Positions 53,223 to 63,180 are shown, counted from the first letter of the stretch. The stretch: DNA of 64,000 nucleotides from Smaragdicoccus niigatensis DSM 44881 = NBRC 103563 (GCF_000380645.1 NZ_AQXZ01000016.1:396442-460441), one strand, 5' to 3'. Made by a program: numbers and translations. Notes: generated by a model from the sequence alone, not told the origin.

Positions 53223-54725
53223 TCAGCACGTCTTTCCGACCGGCGGAACAATCGAATCGATGAAGTAGGCGAACACCGTCTGGTCGATGCAATCGACCCC
53301 GTGGAGCGCAACCGTGTGTTGGGTCCCCCGGTAGGTCACGAGAACTCCGCCCAGTTGCTTGGCGAGGACTTCACCAGACTCGTAGGGCGTCGCGGGATCA
53401 CCGGTCGTCGAGATGACGACGATCGGGGGAAGCCCGGAAACCCGCACAGGATGCGCATCCCCCGTCGGCGGGACCGGCCAAAAGGCGCATTGATCGAGCG
53501 GCGCCTGTCCGGTTCCGTGTTGGTCGTCGAGGAACGGTGCCGCATCCCGGAAACGCCGATCATCGCGACCCGCGACCGCGCGGTCTGTCACCGCCGGGTA
53601 GTCGATGCACCGAACCGCGGTGAATGCGTCGCCCTCGTTGTCGTAGGACCCGTCGTCATTGCGGCCCTCGTACTGGTCCGCGAGCGCGAGCAACTGGTCA
53701 CCACGGCCGACCTCGAGTTCGAGAAGTCCGACGAACAGTTTCGGCCAGCGCGCTTCCTGATACAGCGCCGCTCCCGTTCCGGTCCGCGCATCGTTGAAGC
53801 TCAAGCCGCGCGGGTCGGCCGTCTGCGCAGGCTTCGTGATGAGCGGTTCGATCAGTGCGTGATAGCGATCGTTCGCTTTGGCGGGATCGGTCCCGAGGGG
53901 GCAGCCGTCGATGGTGACGCAGTCGGCGACGAAGGCGTCGAAGGCCTTCTGGAAACCGGCGAGCTGACGAACGACCTTGTCGGCACGGCTCACCGTGGGG
54001 TCGACCGCTCCGTCGAGTACCATCGCCCGAATCTTGTTGCCGCCGAATGTTTCTGCATACTGCGTGCCGATCGCCGTACCGTAGGAATAGCCGAGGTAGT
54101 TCAGCTTCGGATCCCCGACGGCCGTGCGCATGATGTCGAGGTCCTTCGCGACATCGCGGGTGCCGACGTTGGCGAGCAGATCCCGGCCACTCACTTGTTC
54201 GCAGCGCTCGGAGAAGTGCTTCTCCTCGTCCTCGGTCTGCCGAATTCCCGCCGGCGAATAGTCGACGTCAAGGTCGGCGCGGTCGGCATCGCGCTCCGGA
54301 TTCGTCAGACATCGGATCGCCGGAATCGACGCGCCGATACCGCGCGGGTCGAAGCCGACCAGGTCGAATCGATCGGCAAGTGCGGACTTCGCCGCCATCA
54401 ACGGCATGCCCAGACCAGATGCGCCGGGACCACCCGGGTTGAGGAACAGAGATCCGATCTTCTCGCCCCTGGCGGGCAGCCGGCTCAGCGGAATCGAAAT
54501 CGACGCCTTCTCCGGATGGGCGTAGTCCATGGGCACATCGATGCGGCCACACTCCATGGCCCGCGTCGCGCCCGGGAAACCCTCGCATGACCCCCAAACG
54601 ACGTGTTGCGCATAAAACCGATTGAGGTCCGGGGTTGGCGGATCGGGCGCCGGTCGCGGCGTGCCGGCGCTGGTGCATCCAGCCAACACGAGCACTGCAG
54701 CCGCGATCGCGCTCCGATTCAGCAC
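53223..54725 (-). CDS. Hip1/CaeA-like cell-envelope serine protease/esterase, paralog 1
   Basis: A 500-residue lipoprotein-type alpha/beta-hydrolase with lipobox VLAGC (Cys17). It has PLSRLPARGEKIGSLFLNPGGPGASGLG, VGFDPRGIGAS, the nucleophile GYSYGTAIGTQYA, a lid region, and the C-terminal acid and base in TTGDPATPYESG and YRGTQHTVALHG, with the final Cys. It corresponds to Rv2223c/Rv2224c (Hip1), which trims GroEL2 and other envelope proteins in M. tuberculosis. Its start overlaps the upstream paralog by seven bases. Confidence 0.9.
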   Translation of the reverse strand: MLNRSAIAAAVLVLAGCTSAGTPRPAPDPPTPDLNRFYAQHVVWGSCEGFPGATRAMECGRIDVPMDYAHPEKASISIPLSRLPARGEKIGSLFLNPGGPGASGLGMPLMAAKSALADRFDLVGFDPRGIGASIPAIRCLTNPERDADRADLDVDYSPAGIRQTEDEEKHFSERCEQVSGRDLLANVGTRDVAKDLDIMRTAVGDPKLNYLGYSYGTAIGTQYAETFGGNKIRAMVLDGAVDPTVSRADKVVRQLAGFQKAFDAFVADCVTIDGCPLGTDPAKANDRYHALIEPLITKPAQTADPRGLSFNDARTGTGAALYQEARWPKLFVGLLELEVGRGDQLLALADQYEGRNDDGSYDNEGDAFTAVRCIDYPAVTDRAVAGRDDRRFRDAAPFLDDQHGTGQAPLDQCAFWPVPPTGDAHPVRVSGLPPIVVISTTGDPATPYESGEVLAKQLGGVLVTYRGTQHTVALHGVDCIDQTVFAYFIDSIVPPVGKTC

Positions 54726-56245
54726 GAATAACCCTCCGGCGGCACCGTGAGGTCAACCAGGTAGGCAATCACGACGTCATCGATGCAAGCCACCCCGTAA
54801 TTGAACGACACCGTGTGCTGAGTTCCGTGGTAAGTGAGCAGAGAAGCACCAATTGCCTTCGCGAGATCGACTCCGTCCTGATAGGGAGTCGCCGGGTCAC
54901 CGGTCGTCGAAACGACGACGACCTTCGGCACATTCGCCGGAATCTTCGGCTCGGTGTAGTCGAACTTGACCGGCCAGAACGCACACGTATCCAGAGCAGC
55001 GTTGCCGTTGCCCCGACCGTCGTCCATAAAGGGTGCCGCTTTGCGGAATTCTCCGTCGGCCTGGTCCACGCGCGCACGATCGGTGACAGGCGGGTCGTCG
55101 GCGCAGCGAATCGCGTTGAACGCGTCGTCCATGTTGCTGTAGGTGCCGTCGCTACGGCGACCGTCGTAGTAGTCCGCGAGGGCGAGGAGGCTGTCCCCGC
55201 GGCCGAAGCCGAGCTCGCGCAGACCGGTCGTCAGCATGCCCCACATCTCGGGGCTGTACAGCGCCTGCTGGGTGCCGGTGATCGCATCTGAGTAACTCAA
55301 ACCGCGCCCGTCGTCGGTCCTCGCGGGCTTGGCAATCAGCGGGTTGACCAGTGCGCGGTACCGCGCGACAGCATGCGCCGGATCCGTTCCGAGCGGGCAG
55401 TCCGAACTCTGCGCGCACTGACGGGCAAAGTTGTCGAACGCGGTCTGGAAGCCGACAAGCTGCACCCGGATTTCCTCGACCGGGTCGGCGCCGGGCGGTA
55501 CCCCGCCGTCGAGCACCATCGCACGAACTCGATCGGGATAGGCGGCGAGATAGTCCGAGCCGATCTTCGTGCCGTACGAGAACCCGACGAAGTTCAGTTT
55601 CGGATCGCCGAGTACCGCGCGCATGACATCGAGATCCCGGACGACGTCCCGGGTGCCCACGTGTTCGAGCAGAGTGAGGTTGCTCTTCGCCTGACAGCGT
55701 GCTGCGTAGTCGCGCTCTTCCTGCTCGGTCTCCGCGATTCCCGCGGGCGAGGTGTCGACGTCGAGGTCGCGCCGGTCTGCGTCGATCTCCGCGTCGCTGT
55801 TGCACACGATCGATGGAGTAGAGGCACCAACGCCACGGGGATCGAACCCGACCACGTCGAACGAGCGACCGACAGCCGAGTTCGCGACGTTCGTCGGAGT
55901 GTTCAGTCCGGAAGCCCCGGGCCCACCGGGGTTGACGATGAGCGAGCCGATCTTGTCCCCGGACGCACGGATCCGCGACATTGCGATCTGCGCCGTGCCC
56001 GCATCGGGATGGTCGTAGTCGATCGGGACGTCGATCCGGGCGCACTCGAGCAGCCGAGACAGGGCTTCGTCCCGGTGCCGGTATCCGACGCAACTCCCCC
56101 AGTCCAACTCCTGGGTATAGAACCGCTCGAGACCGGTCGGCACCGGGTGCGAGGTGTCCGGACGCGCTTGCGGGCGGGCGGTCGAGCAGCCGGCCACCAC
56201 GAAAGCGGTGACTGCGGTCAGGGCCGCGATTCGCCGAACGAGCAT
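54719..56245 (-). CDS. Hip1/CaeA-like cell-envelope serine protease/esterase, paralog 2
   Basis: A 508-residue paralog of the following gene, with lipobox VVAGC (Cys20), MSRIRASGDKIGSLIVNPGGPGASGLN, VGFDPRGVGAS, the nucleophile in GFSYGTKIGSDYLA, and STTGDPATPYQDG and YHGTQHTVSFN for Asp and His. The end VPPEGYSC mirrors the paralog's VPPVGKTC. Both are likely anchored on the outer face of the membrane. It is 43 bases downstream of the mycolyltransferase gene on the same strand, so the three may form one message. Confidence 0.9.
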   Translation of the reverse strand: MLVRRIAALTAVTAFVVAGCSTARPQARPDTSHPVPTGLERFYTQELDWGSCVGYRHRDEALSRLLECARIDVPIDYDHPDAGTAQIAMSRIRASGDKIGSLIVNPGGPGASGLNTPTNVANSAVGRSFDVVGFDPRGVGASTPSIVCNSDAEIDADRRDLDVDTSPAGIAETEQEERDYAARCQAKSNLTLLEHVGTRDVVRDLDVMRAVLGDPKLNFVGFSYGTKIGSDYLAAYPDRVRAMVLDGGVPPGADPVEEIRVQLVGFQTAFDNFARQCAQSSDCPLGTDPAHAVARYRALVNPLIAKPARTDDGRGLSYSDAITGTQQALYSPEMWGMLTTGLRELGFGRGDSLLALADYYDGRRSDGTYSNMDDAFNAIRCADDPPVTDRARVDQADGEFRKAAPFMDDGRGNGNAALDTCAFWPVKFDYTEPKIPANVPKVVVVSTTGDPATPYQDGVDLAKAIGASLLTYHGTQHTVSFNYGVACIDDVVIAYLVDLTVPPEGYSC

Positions 56246-56288
56246 GGGAACGATCGTGCCACGCGGCTCGTCCGGCTCACACTCACGC

Positions 56289-57287
56289 CTAAAGCCCGAG
56301 GCCCCTCTTCAACGTCGCCCACGAGTCGTGCAGGGCGATCTGCCAGTACGGCCACGAGTGGGTTCCGATGAGGTTGTACCGGAACGTCCCGGTCACCCCG
56401 GCCAACCTGGCCTTGATCTGGAACGTCTTGGTGCAGTCGGCCGCGCCCTGCTCCTGGGCGATGGCACCGGCGAGGTCCGTGGGGAACGAGTAGGACGGGT
56501 CGAAGTTCAGGTCGAGCGGACCCGGTACGCCCGAACCCACCGAAACGTAGAACGGCTTTCCCTTGAGCTTGTCGAGGTGCCGGGCCGGGTCATGGGCCGG
56601 CCAATCCGGGTCGGTGACCGGACCCCACATGTTCGTCGGGTTTCCGCCGCGGGAGATGACCGAGCCACGAACGATCGCCTGGCCGGCCGGGTTGGTGAAG
56701 AACAGGCACGTGCTGTACGACCCGACGGCCTGGTAGAGACTCGGGAATCGGACGGCGAGCGAAGCTGCGGCCATACCGCCCGCGGACAGACCCGCGATGG
56801 CATTGCGTCCGCTGCCGCCGTAATGGCCCGCGTCGGCGCCGTCGATGATCGCGGGAAGCTCATGCGTCAGGAACGTCTCCCACTTCAAGTGGCCGAGGGT
56901 CGGGTCATCTTTCTGCCAGTCCGTGTATAGCGTCCCGCCGCCGCCGACCGGCATCACCACGTTGACGTTCTTGTCCGCCGTGAACGCATCGACGTCGGTG
57001 CGCAGGAGCCACGAACTCGCCTGCTGATCGTCCCGGGCTCCCGTTCCGTCGAGGAGATAGAGAGTCGGCGCGGTCCCGGTGGGATTCGCGCGGATGACGT
57101 CAACGCGCACCGGGCGGCCCATCGCCGGTGAGTCGATCGTGAGCTGGACGGCTCGCCCCGAAAGCTGCTTGAAACTGGTGACGCTGGCCCCGGCCGCCGA
57201 TACCGGCGCCGTGGGGAATGCCGTCAGTTGAGCCGCGACGATCAGTGCCGCCGCGACGGTGCTCCGGGTGATCCACTTCCCGACCAT
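56289..57287 (-). CDS. Mycolyltransferase / antigen 85-like esterase
   Basis: A 332-residue secreted alpha/beta-hydrolase with a signal peptide (ITRSTVAAALIVAAQLTAFPTAPVSA, cleavage near residue 30). It has PTLYLLDGTGARDDQQASSW, NVNVVMPVGGGGTLYTDW, KWETFLTHELPAII, nucleophile GLSAGGMAA (Ser), and the C-terminal His in GTHSWPYWQIALHDSW. These are the features of the trehalose mycolyltransferase family, which transfers mycolic acid from trehalose monomycolate; it marks a mycolic-acid cell wall. GGAGGAGG lies before the ATG at 57287, against an in-frame start 21 codons upstream. Confidence 0.9.
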   Translation of the reverse strand: MVGKWITRSTVAAALIVAAQLTAFPTAPVSAAGASVTSFKQLSGRAVQLTIDSPAMGRPVRVDVIRANPTGTAPTLYLLDGTGARDDQQASSWLLRTDVDAFTADKNVNVVMPVGGGGTLYTDWQKDDPTLGHLKWETFLTHELPAIIDGADAGHYGGSGRNAIAGLSAGGMAAASLAVRFPSLYQAVGSYSTCLFFTNPAGQAIVRGSVISRGGNPTNMWGPVTDPDWPAHDPARHLDKLKGKPFYVSVGSGVPGPLDLNFDPSYSFPTDLAGAIAQEQGAADCTKTFQIKARLAGVTGTFRYNLIGTHSWPYWQIALHDSWATLKRGLGL

Positions 57288-57538
57288 GGCAAACCTCCTC
57301 CGAGTGCGAATGCCGTCAGTACAGGTCGGTAATTGATCTTTGAATTGCAAAAACCCCAGGTCGGAATCGTTCTGTGATCGAGATTCCCCTGTTCACATGA
57401 CAATCTCGGCCGATTCAGGCTGTGACGAAGTCCACCGCGTCGATCCCTACACGCGATCCACCGGTGGTGGAACACTTGAGTGGTACCGAGAAACCCGGGG
57501 ACCCACAGCGTGGGCCTCGAGGATGGAAAGAGACATCG

Positions 57539-58381
57539 ATGTCCGAAATGCCCGCGTACGGTGCTGCCCCCACGAGTGCGGCTCCGCGTCGCAAGACACG
57601 CATCCACCACCTTCAGTCCGCCAAGGCCGAGGGCCGCAAATGGGCCATGCTGACGGCCTACGATTACTCGAGCGCCAAGCTCTTCGACGACGCCGAGATT
57701 CCGGTCCTCCTCGTCGGCGATTCGGCTGCCAATGTCGTGTACGGCTACGACACGACGGTCCACGTCAACATCGAGGAACTCATCCCGCTGGTGCGCGCGG
57801 TCGTCCGCGGTGCCCCCCACGCGCTCGTCGTCGCCGACCTCCCGTTCGGTTCGTACGAGGTATCCCCGGAGCAGGCCGTCCGCACGGCGATCCGCTTCAT
57901 GAACGAAGGCATGGCGCACGCGGTCAAGCTCGAAGGTGGCGAGCGGATGGCCGCGCAGATCGCCGCCATCACCGCCGCCGGCATCCCGGTCATGGCCCAC
58001 ATCGGCTTCACCCCGCAGAGCGTCAACAGCCTCGGCGGATTCCGCGTCCAGGGACGTGGCGACGGCGCTGACCAGCTCATCGCCGACGCGATCGCGGTTC
58101 AGGAAGCCGGCGCGTTCTCCGTGGTCATGGAGATGGTTCCGGCCGAGCTCGCGGGGCAGGTCACCGGCAAGCTCCAGATCCCCACGATCGGCATCGGCGC
58201 CGGCAGGGAGTGCGACGCGCAGGTTCTCGTGTGGCAGGACATGGCCGGCTACACCAAGGGCCGCACGGCGAAGTTCGTGAAGCGGTATGCCGAGCTGGGT
58301 ACCGCCCTGCAGACCGCCGCCGAGCAGTACCGCGACGACGTCGCGACCGGCGCCTTCCCGGGACCTGAGCACTCCTTCTGA
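57539..58381 (+). CDS. panB: 3-methyl-2-oxobutanoate hydroxymethyltransferase
   Basis: A 280-residue TIM-barrel enzyme of pantothenate synthesis: 2-oxoisovalerate plus methylene-THF gives ketopantoate. Seen are [35 protein letters not shown] (metal site), [66 protein letters not shown] and [11 protein letters not shown]. The ATG at 57539 follows GGAAAGAG. The 250 bases before it, divergent from the mycolyltransferase gene, hold the palindrome CCACCGGTGG at 57458 and no clear promoter. It is the Rv2225 counterpart. Confidence 0.96.
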   Translation: MSEMPAYGAAPTSAAPRRKTRIHHLQSAKAEGRKWAMLTAYDYSSAKLFDDAEIPVLLVGDSAANVVYGYDTTVHVNIEELIPLVRAVVRGAPHALVVADLPFGSYEVSPEQAVRTAIRFMNEGMAHAVKLEGGERMAAQIAAITAAGIPVMAHIGFTPQSVNSLGGFRVQGRGDGADQLIADAIAVQEAGAFSVVMEMVPAELAGQVTGKLQIPTIGIGAGRECDAQVLVWQDMAGYTKGRTAKFVKRYAELGTALQTAAEQYRDDVATGAFPGPEHSF

Positions 58382-58475
58382 CGGGTCATCCCGGCAGCTC
58401 TCGACAAGCGCGCCACCACCCGTAGGTGGCAAAATCGAATGTGCAGTACCCCTTTCACAGAATCGAGGTACCAGC

Positions 58476-58847
58476 TTGACTTCGGTGCGCTTGCTCACCG
58501 TTTCCGCGACCGCCATGGCGCTCGCCGCCTGTGGGCCGGGGCAGTCGGCTCCGCCCGCGACCACGACACCGCCACCGGCGGTCGCCAATAACGCCGTTGC
58601 GCAATTGTGCGATCAACTCCACGGTGCCCTTTCGGACTGGCGCATACAGACTCCGTCGCTGACGCATCCCGCGCTGAACGTCCTCGTTCAGGCGTGGGGT
58701 CTCCAGAACGGCGTCACCGCCCAGATCATCGGCAATCGCGCACTGGTCGACGACGTGACGATGAAGCAGTGTGCCCAGACGCGCACCGAAGCGCTCACTG
58801 CACTGGAACTGCCGAGCTTTGCTGCCGGCTTGATTGGGCTCGGCTGA
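58476..58847 (+). CDS. Small lipoprotein, unknown
   Basis: A 123-residue precursor: short signal MTSVRLLTVSATAMALAAC with lipobox LAAC (Cys19), then a Pro/Thr-rich linker and a helical mature domain of about 85 residues with one Cys pair (QLCDQLH and MKQCAQTR). GAGGT lies seven bases before the TTG start. It ends two bases before the proline iminopeptidase gene, so they are co-transcribed. I do not recognise the family, though similar small lipoproteins occur in other Nocardiaceae. Confidence 0.7.
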   Translation: MTSVRLLTVSATAMALAACGPGQSAPPATTTPPPAVANNAVAQLCDQLHGALSDWRIQTPSLTHPALNVLVQAWGLQNGVTAQIIGNRALVDDVTMKQCAQTRTEALTALELPSFAAGLIGLG

Positions 58848-58849
58848 CG

Positions 58850-59803
58850 ATGCGGACTCTCTATCCCGCGATCGAGCCGTATGAGACCGGATTTCTGACC
58901 ACTGCCGATGGCCAGGAGATCTACTGGGAGACCTCTGGCAATCCGGACGGAAAGCCGGTGGTCTTCCTGCACGGCGGCCCCGGTGCCGGCAGCGCTCCCT
59001 GGCACCGCCAGTTCTTCGATCCGGCCGCTTACCGCATCGTGCTCCTGGACCAGCGCGGATGCGGTCGCTCGCGGCCCCACGTCGCCGACGGCGCGGATCT
59101 CTCGCTCAACACGACCGACCACCTCATCGACGACCTCGAAGCCCTTCGCGAGCTTCTCGGCATCGACCAGTGGCAGGTCTTCGGCGGATCGTGGGGTTCG
59201 ACGTTGTCGCTCGCCTACGCACAACGTCACCCGAATCGGGTGACCGAATTGGTGCTGCGCGGCATCTTCCTACTTCGGCGCGCCGAGCTCGACTGGTTCT
59301 ACAACGGCCAGACCGGCTGGGCATTTCCCGACCTCTGGGAGCAGTTCCTCGCGCCGGTTCCACCTGCGGACCGCGAACGCGACCTCATCGAGGTCTATCG
59401 CGAACTACTGAATTCGAACGACCGCGCCGTCGCCGAGGCCGCCGCGATCGCCTGGACCACCTGGGAAGCCGCTACGCTGTCCCTGCTACCCGACGAGGAG
59501 CGGGTGCGATCCTCCGCCGACCCGCGGTACGCGCTCGCCTTTGCCGGTCTCGAAAACCACTATTTCTGTCACGCGGGATTCCTGCGTGAGGGTCAGCTCC
59601 TCGACGAGGCGTCGAAGATCGAAGACATCCCGACAGTGATTGTTCACGGCAGATACGACCTCGTTTGCCCAGCTCGTAATGCCTGGGACCTACACAAGGT
59701 CCTACCGAATTCGACGCTGATCATCGTCGAAGATGCCGGTCACGCGGCCAGCGAGCCCGGCATCGTTCACCACCTCGTAGAGACAACGGACCGATTCCGA
59801 TGA
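58850..59803 (+). CDS. pip: Proline iminopeptidase
   Basis: A 317-residue S33 alpha/beta-hydrolase that removes N-terminal proline from peptides. It has EIYWETSGNPDGKPVVFLHGGPGAG with the oxyanion region, VLLDQRGCGRS, the nucleophile GGSWGSTLSLAYAQ, and the C-terminal HGRYDLVCP and DAGHAASE for Asp and His. Standard length. The ATG follows the lipoprotein stop by two bases, and its own stop overlaps the CHAD gene (ATGA). Confidence 0.93.
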   Translation: MRTLYPAIEPYETGFLTTADGQEIYWETSGNPDGKPVVFLHGGPGAGSAPWHRQFFDPAAYRIVLLDQRGCGRSRPHVADGADLSLNTTDHLIDDLEALRELLGIDQWQVFGGSWGSTLSLAYAQRHPNRVTELVLRGIFLLRRAELDWFYNGQTGWAFPDLWEQFLAPVPPADRERDLIEVYRELLNSNDRAVAEAAAIAWTTWEAATLSLLPDEERVRSSADPRYALAFAGLENHYFCHAGFLREGQLLDEASKIEDIPTVIVHGRYDLVCPARNAWDLHKVLPNSTLIIVEDAGHAASEPGIVHHLVETTDRFR

Positions 59804-60684
59804 AAAGCAAGACCACGGCCGGATCAGCGCTGCTGACTGCCTTGCGATCCGACGTCGATCGACTCATCAAGGCCGAGCCGGACGTCATCGCAGACAAGTA
59901 CGACTCCGTCCATCAGATGCGGGTTGCTACCCGTCGACTTCGCAGCGTCATGCGCAGCTACAAGAAGATCCTTCCGGGTGACTCTGCGAAGGAACTTCGC
60001 GACGAACTCAAGTGGCTCGCCGGGCTGCTCGGCGAAGCCCGCGACGCCGAAGTCCTCGCCGAGCGATTCCAGAACCTGCTCGACGTGCAGCCCGACGGCT
60101 TGGCACAAGGGCCCGCGTACGACCGCCTCGTCGGCGCGCAACGGCGTCGTTATGCCGACGCACACGAGGGTGCGGTCAAGGAGCTCGGCGGTGACCGCTA
60201 CCGCGCCTTGCGTGCTCGACTCGAGGAACTCAGCGTCGGCGAGCTCGACACTAAATTGTCCGCAGCTCCTGCCGAGAAGATCTTCCTCGACTGCTTGACC
60301 AGGGACTATGAGCGCGTCCGTGACGACGTGCGGATGCAGTTCGCGGCCTCCGCGGAGGACCGTATCGAAGCTCTGCATGAGGTTCGGAAGTCGAGCAAGG
60401 CGCTTCGATACTCGGGTGAAGCCGCGGCTGCGGTGCTCGGCGAGGCGGCGTCCCAGGTCGCCTCGGCGGCCAAGTCATTGCAGTCCGTGCTCGGCGATTG
60501 GCGCGATGCGGCCGAGGCACAGGCTCACATCATGGACGTGGCGGCGCAGGCACGAGCGGAGGGCGAGGACTTGTTCGTCTACGGGGTTCTGCACCACACC
60601 GAAGGGATAGCCGCGGAAAATTTCCTCTCCGGCTACCGCCCCGCACTCGACGTGCTCACGACGGAGTGTGCGGTCCTGCGCTGA
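59800..60684 (+). CDS. CHAD-domain protein
   Basis: A 294-residue all-helical CHAD protein. Two four-helix bundles carry the conserved His motifs: VHQMRVATRRLRSVMRSYKK near residue 40 and LHEVRKSSKALRYSGEAAA near residue 195. CHAD domains bind inorganic polyphosphate and often gather on polyphosphate granules. The N-terminal CYTH (triphosphatase) domain found in Rv2226 is absent here. It overlaps pip by four bases. Confidence 0.88.
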   Translation: MKSKTTAGSALLTALRSDVDRLIKAEPDVIADKYDSVHQMRVATRRLRSVMRSYKKILPGDSAKELRDELKWLAGLLGEARDAEVLAERFQNLLDVQPDGLAQGPAYDRLVGAQRRRYADAHEGAVKELGGDRYRALRARLEELSVGELDTKLSAAPAEKIFLDCLTRDYERVRDDVRMQFAASAEDRIEALHEVRKSSKALRYSGEAAAAVLGEAASQVASAAKSLQSVLGDWRDAAEAQAHIMDVAAQARAEGEDLFVYGVLHHTEGIAAENFLSGYRPALDVLTTECAVLR

Positions 60685-60709
60685 ACGGACGGCGGATACG
60701 CTTCGCGGC

Positions 60710-61678
60710 GTGAGAGCACTGCGAACCGTCCTCGCCATCGCATTGGCATCGAGCGGTCTGGGCGCGTGCGCCTCGCATCCGGAAACGCTCACGGTGGCAC
60801 TGGCCGGTGACGTGCACGCTCATCCGCCGGTCAACCTGGCTGACCCGAGCTATCAGCAGTCTTTCGCGCCGCTGCGCGCTGCGGACGTCGCGATCGTCAA
60901 CTTCGAGACCGCGCTCACCGACGGCGGAACCAAGTCCGACAAGCGGTATGTCTTTCGGGCCGGTGAGCAGGACGTTCGCTCGTTGGGCGACCTGGGCGTC
61001 GACGTCCTCACCATGGCGAACAACCACGCCCTCGACTACGGGCGAGACGGTCTGAGCGACACCCTCGCCATCCGTACGCGCACTGCGGTGCCCCACATCA
61101 TCGGCGTCGGCAAAGACCTCGACGATGCGTATGCACCCGCGCGAATCGACGTCCGAGGGACAACCGTGACGGTATTCGCGGCCAGCCTCGACGACGACCC
61201 GACCGCGGATCCGACCGCGGACTGGTCCGCAACGGCACAGACACCGGGCACCGCCCATGTCGCCGATCCGGCGCGCTTGATCTCCGCGGTCCGCTCCGCA
61301 AGTAGCGACGGGCCAGTGGTCGTCATGCTGCATTGGGGCGTCCAGCAGAATCGTTGCGCGGTCGCCAGTCAAGTGACCTTGGCCCGCCAACTGGTCGATG
61401 CCGGGGCCGACGTCGTGGCCGGTGCGCACAGCCATACGATCCAGGGCATGGGCCGAATCGGCGATGCCTTTGTCGCTTATGGGCTCGGCAACTTTGCCTG
61501 GTGGTGGCCGAGCGCTCAGCCGGACGGGGGCGTGCTCACCTTGACGCTCGACGGTGAACGGACGGTCAAAGCGGAGTGGCAGCCGGTGACGCGCACGGCA
61601 TCACATCCGGAGCCCCGCGTTGTTGGCGGTCCGGTTGACGTCCTGCATCCGTTGAGTGTTGCGGGGTGCGCCAGCTAG
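60710..61678 (+). CDS. CapA/PGA-synthesis-like lipoprotein
   Basis: A 322-residue metallophosphatase-like protein of the CapA (PGA_cap) family with lipobox LGAC (Cys20). It has TVALAGDVHAHPPVN, NFETALTDGG, MANNHALDYGRDGLSDT, VVMLHWGVQQN and VVAGAHSHTIQGM, all at the expected metal-site positions. The family was named from poly-gamma-glutamate capsule synthesis; a phosphoesterase role is more likely here. TACGCT eight bases before the GTG start suggests a leaderless message. Its stop overlaps the convergent RNB gene by four bases. Confidence 0.83.
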   Translation: MRALRTVLAIALASSGLGACASHPETLTVALAGDVHAHPPVNLADPSYQQSFAPLRAADVAIVNFETALTDGGTKSDKRYVFRAGEQDVRSLGDLGVDVLTMANNHALDYGRDGLSDTLAIRTRTAVPHIIGVGKDLDDAYAPARIDVRGTTVTVFAASLDDDPTADPTADWSATAQTPGTAHVADPARLISAVRSASSDGPVVVMLHWGVQQNRCAVASQVTLARQLVDAGADVVAGAHSHTIQGMGRIGDAFVAYGLGNFAWWWPSAQPDGGVLTLTLDGERTVKAEWQPVTRTASHPEPRVVGGPVDVLHPLSVAGCAS

Positions 61679-63075
61679 GCGCTGAACCGGACCGCACGTC
61701 GGGCCGGGTCTGCGACCGTCAACCGGACCTGGAGCTGCTGTCCTTCGGTCGGGTTGCCGTCGCAGGGGGCGATCACCGGCGGGTCCGCGATGAACACATC
61801 CGCGGGATGCTTCTCGTTCGCCGCCCGGACAACTGCCCCGGGGAACGTCTGACCGACTCGACTGCTCAGGACGAGAGCTTCCGTTTTGTCGACGCACGCC
61901 CGGTCGACTTTTCCGGCGGTTTGGTCGGACTCCCGCAGGACCGGCGGCAGATCGGAGAGGCGGGTGCGCGCCCAGTCCGGCACCGGCTGACCTGCACAGA
62001 TCGCCAGACAGACCTCGGTGGCGTACCGATCGCCCAAACGACGCAGCGGTGCGGTGACGTGCGCGTACGGGAGTCCGATCGCCGCGTGCAACGGTTGCGC
62101 CGGCAACTCGCCATCGAACGGCACGTAGGACGCACCGCGGAGCAGACTCGTCGCCTCGCTCATGAGCGCCATCGTGGTCGGCAGGTTCGGATCGAGTCCC
62201 GTGAGAAATTCGCCCGGACTCATCGCGTCGGGCCACGCCACTCCCAGCGATTTCGCGCATTTCCGCAGCGCCTCCACCGACCCCTCATCGGCCGGCGGCA
62301 ACGTGCGCAGAAGCCCGACCTTGGCGTCGAGCATGAGCTTCGCGGCACAGGTACCGGTGAGCAACGAGATCTCGGCGTTCCAGTCATCGGCCGGAGTGTG
62401 TTCGCGCGCGACGAGCTTCCACTTGCCGGCGCCGTCAGACTCCACCTCCTGTTCTGGAAGGTGTAGTTCGATGGCTCCACGCTGGCGAGCCAACGCCATC
62501 CGGAGGTCTCCGACCGCCGGCAGGTGCTCGATGGAAGCGTGCAGTCGTCCGGCCTGGGCGTCGGCGTACACGCCGGTGTAGTCGAAGCGGGCCACGGACC
62601 GAACGAGTGCCCGATGGACGTTGACCGACGTGTGTTCGCCCTGTGCATTGAGTTCGATCGTCCACAGGGCCGCCGGTCGAATCTGGTCCGGCAGCAGACT
62701 TGCGGTGCCTTCACTGAGCACCTTGGGATGCAACGGCACCGACCCGTCGGGGAGGTACATCGTCTGCCCCCGAGACCAGGTCTCCTGCTCGAGCGCTCCC
62801 CCTGGCTCCACGACTGAACCAACGTCCGCGATCGCGTAGTGCGCCGTGAACCCGTTGTCTGTTTTCGCGATGTGAACGGCCTGGTCGAGGTCCATCGAGC
62901 CCGGCGGATCGATCGTGACGAAGGGGATGTCGGTGCGGTCTTTGCGCTGGCGGGCATAGCGATCGGTTGCTCTAGTCGCCTCGTTCACCGCGACCGCTGG
63001 GTAGTCCTTCGGCAATGCGAACTCGGCTCGAATGTCGTCGAACGAGAAGGCAGTCGCGGATAGCCGTTTACCCAT
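61675..63075 (-). CDS. RNB-domain (RNase II/R-like) ribonuclease
   Basis: A 466-residue protein with an RNB catalytic domain and no S1 or cold-shock domains. PFVTIDPPGSMDLDQAVHI carries two of the acidic metal ligands of the family, then AHYAIADVGSVVEPG, LPDGSVPLHPKVLSEGTASLLPDQ, and the C-terminal YAHVTAPLRRLGDRYATEV with the last active-site segment. It should act as a 3'-5' exoribonuclease, related to the short RNB proteins of actinobacteria. The first 63 codons are repeated in a truncated copy at 63569-63757. Confidence 0.87.
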   Translation of the reverse strand: MGKRLSATAFSFDDIRAEFALPKDYPAVAVNEATRATDRYARQRKDRTDIPFVTIDPPGSMDLDQAVHIAKTDNGFTAHYAIADVGSVVEPGGALEQETWSRGQTMYLPDGSVPLHPKVLSEGTASLLPDQIRPAALWTIELNAQGEHTSVNVHRALVRSVARFDYTGVYADAQAGRLHASIEHLPAVGDLRMALARQRGAIELHLPEQEVESDGAGKWKLVAREHTPADDWNAEISLLTGTCAAKLMLDAKVGLLRTLPPADEGSVEALRKCAKSLGVAWPDAMSPGEFLTGLDPNLPTTMALMSEATSLLRGASYVPFDGELPAQPLHAAIGLPYAHVTAPLRRLGDRYATEVCLAICAGQPVPDWARTRLSDLPPVLRESDQTAGKVDRACVDKTEALVLSSRVGQTFPGAVVRAANEKHPADVFIADPPVIAPCDGNPTEGQQLQVRLTVADPARRAVRFSA

Positions 63076-63180
63076 GGTCGCGACGGTACGCGAACCGTTC
63101 CGGAACCGTCTCGCTCAGGTCGTATCTGGCCAACTCGACGCGATTCGCGATTTCAGGGCGTTTGCAAAGATTTGACTGGG

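Noticed and set aside
57242..57538. Leftward reading frame continuous with the panB complement as a gene
   Set aside because: It is antisense to panB and contains the start regions of two real genes; no ribosome site or family likeness.
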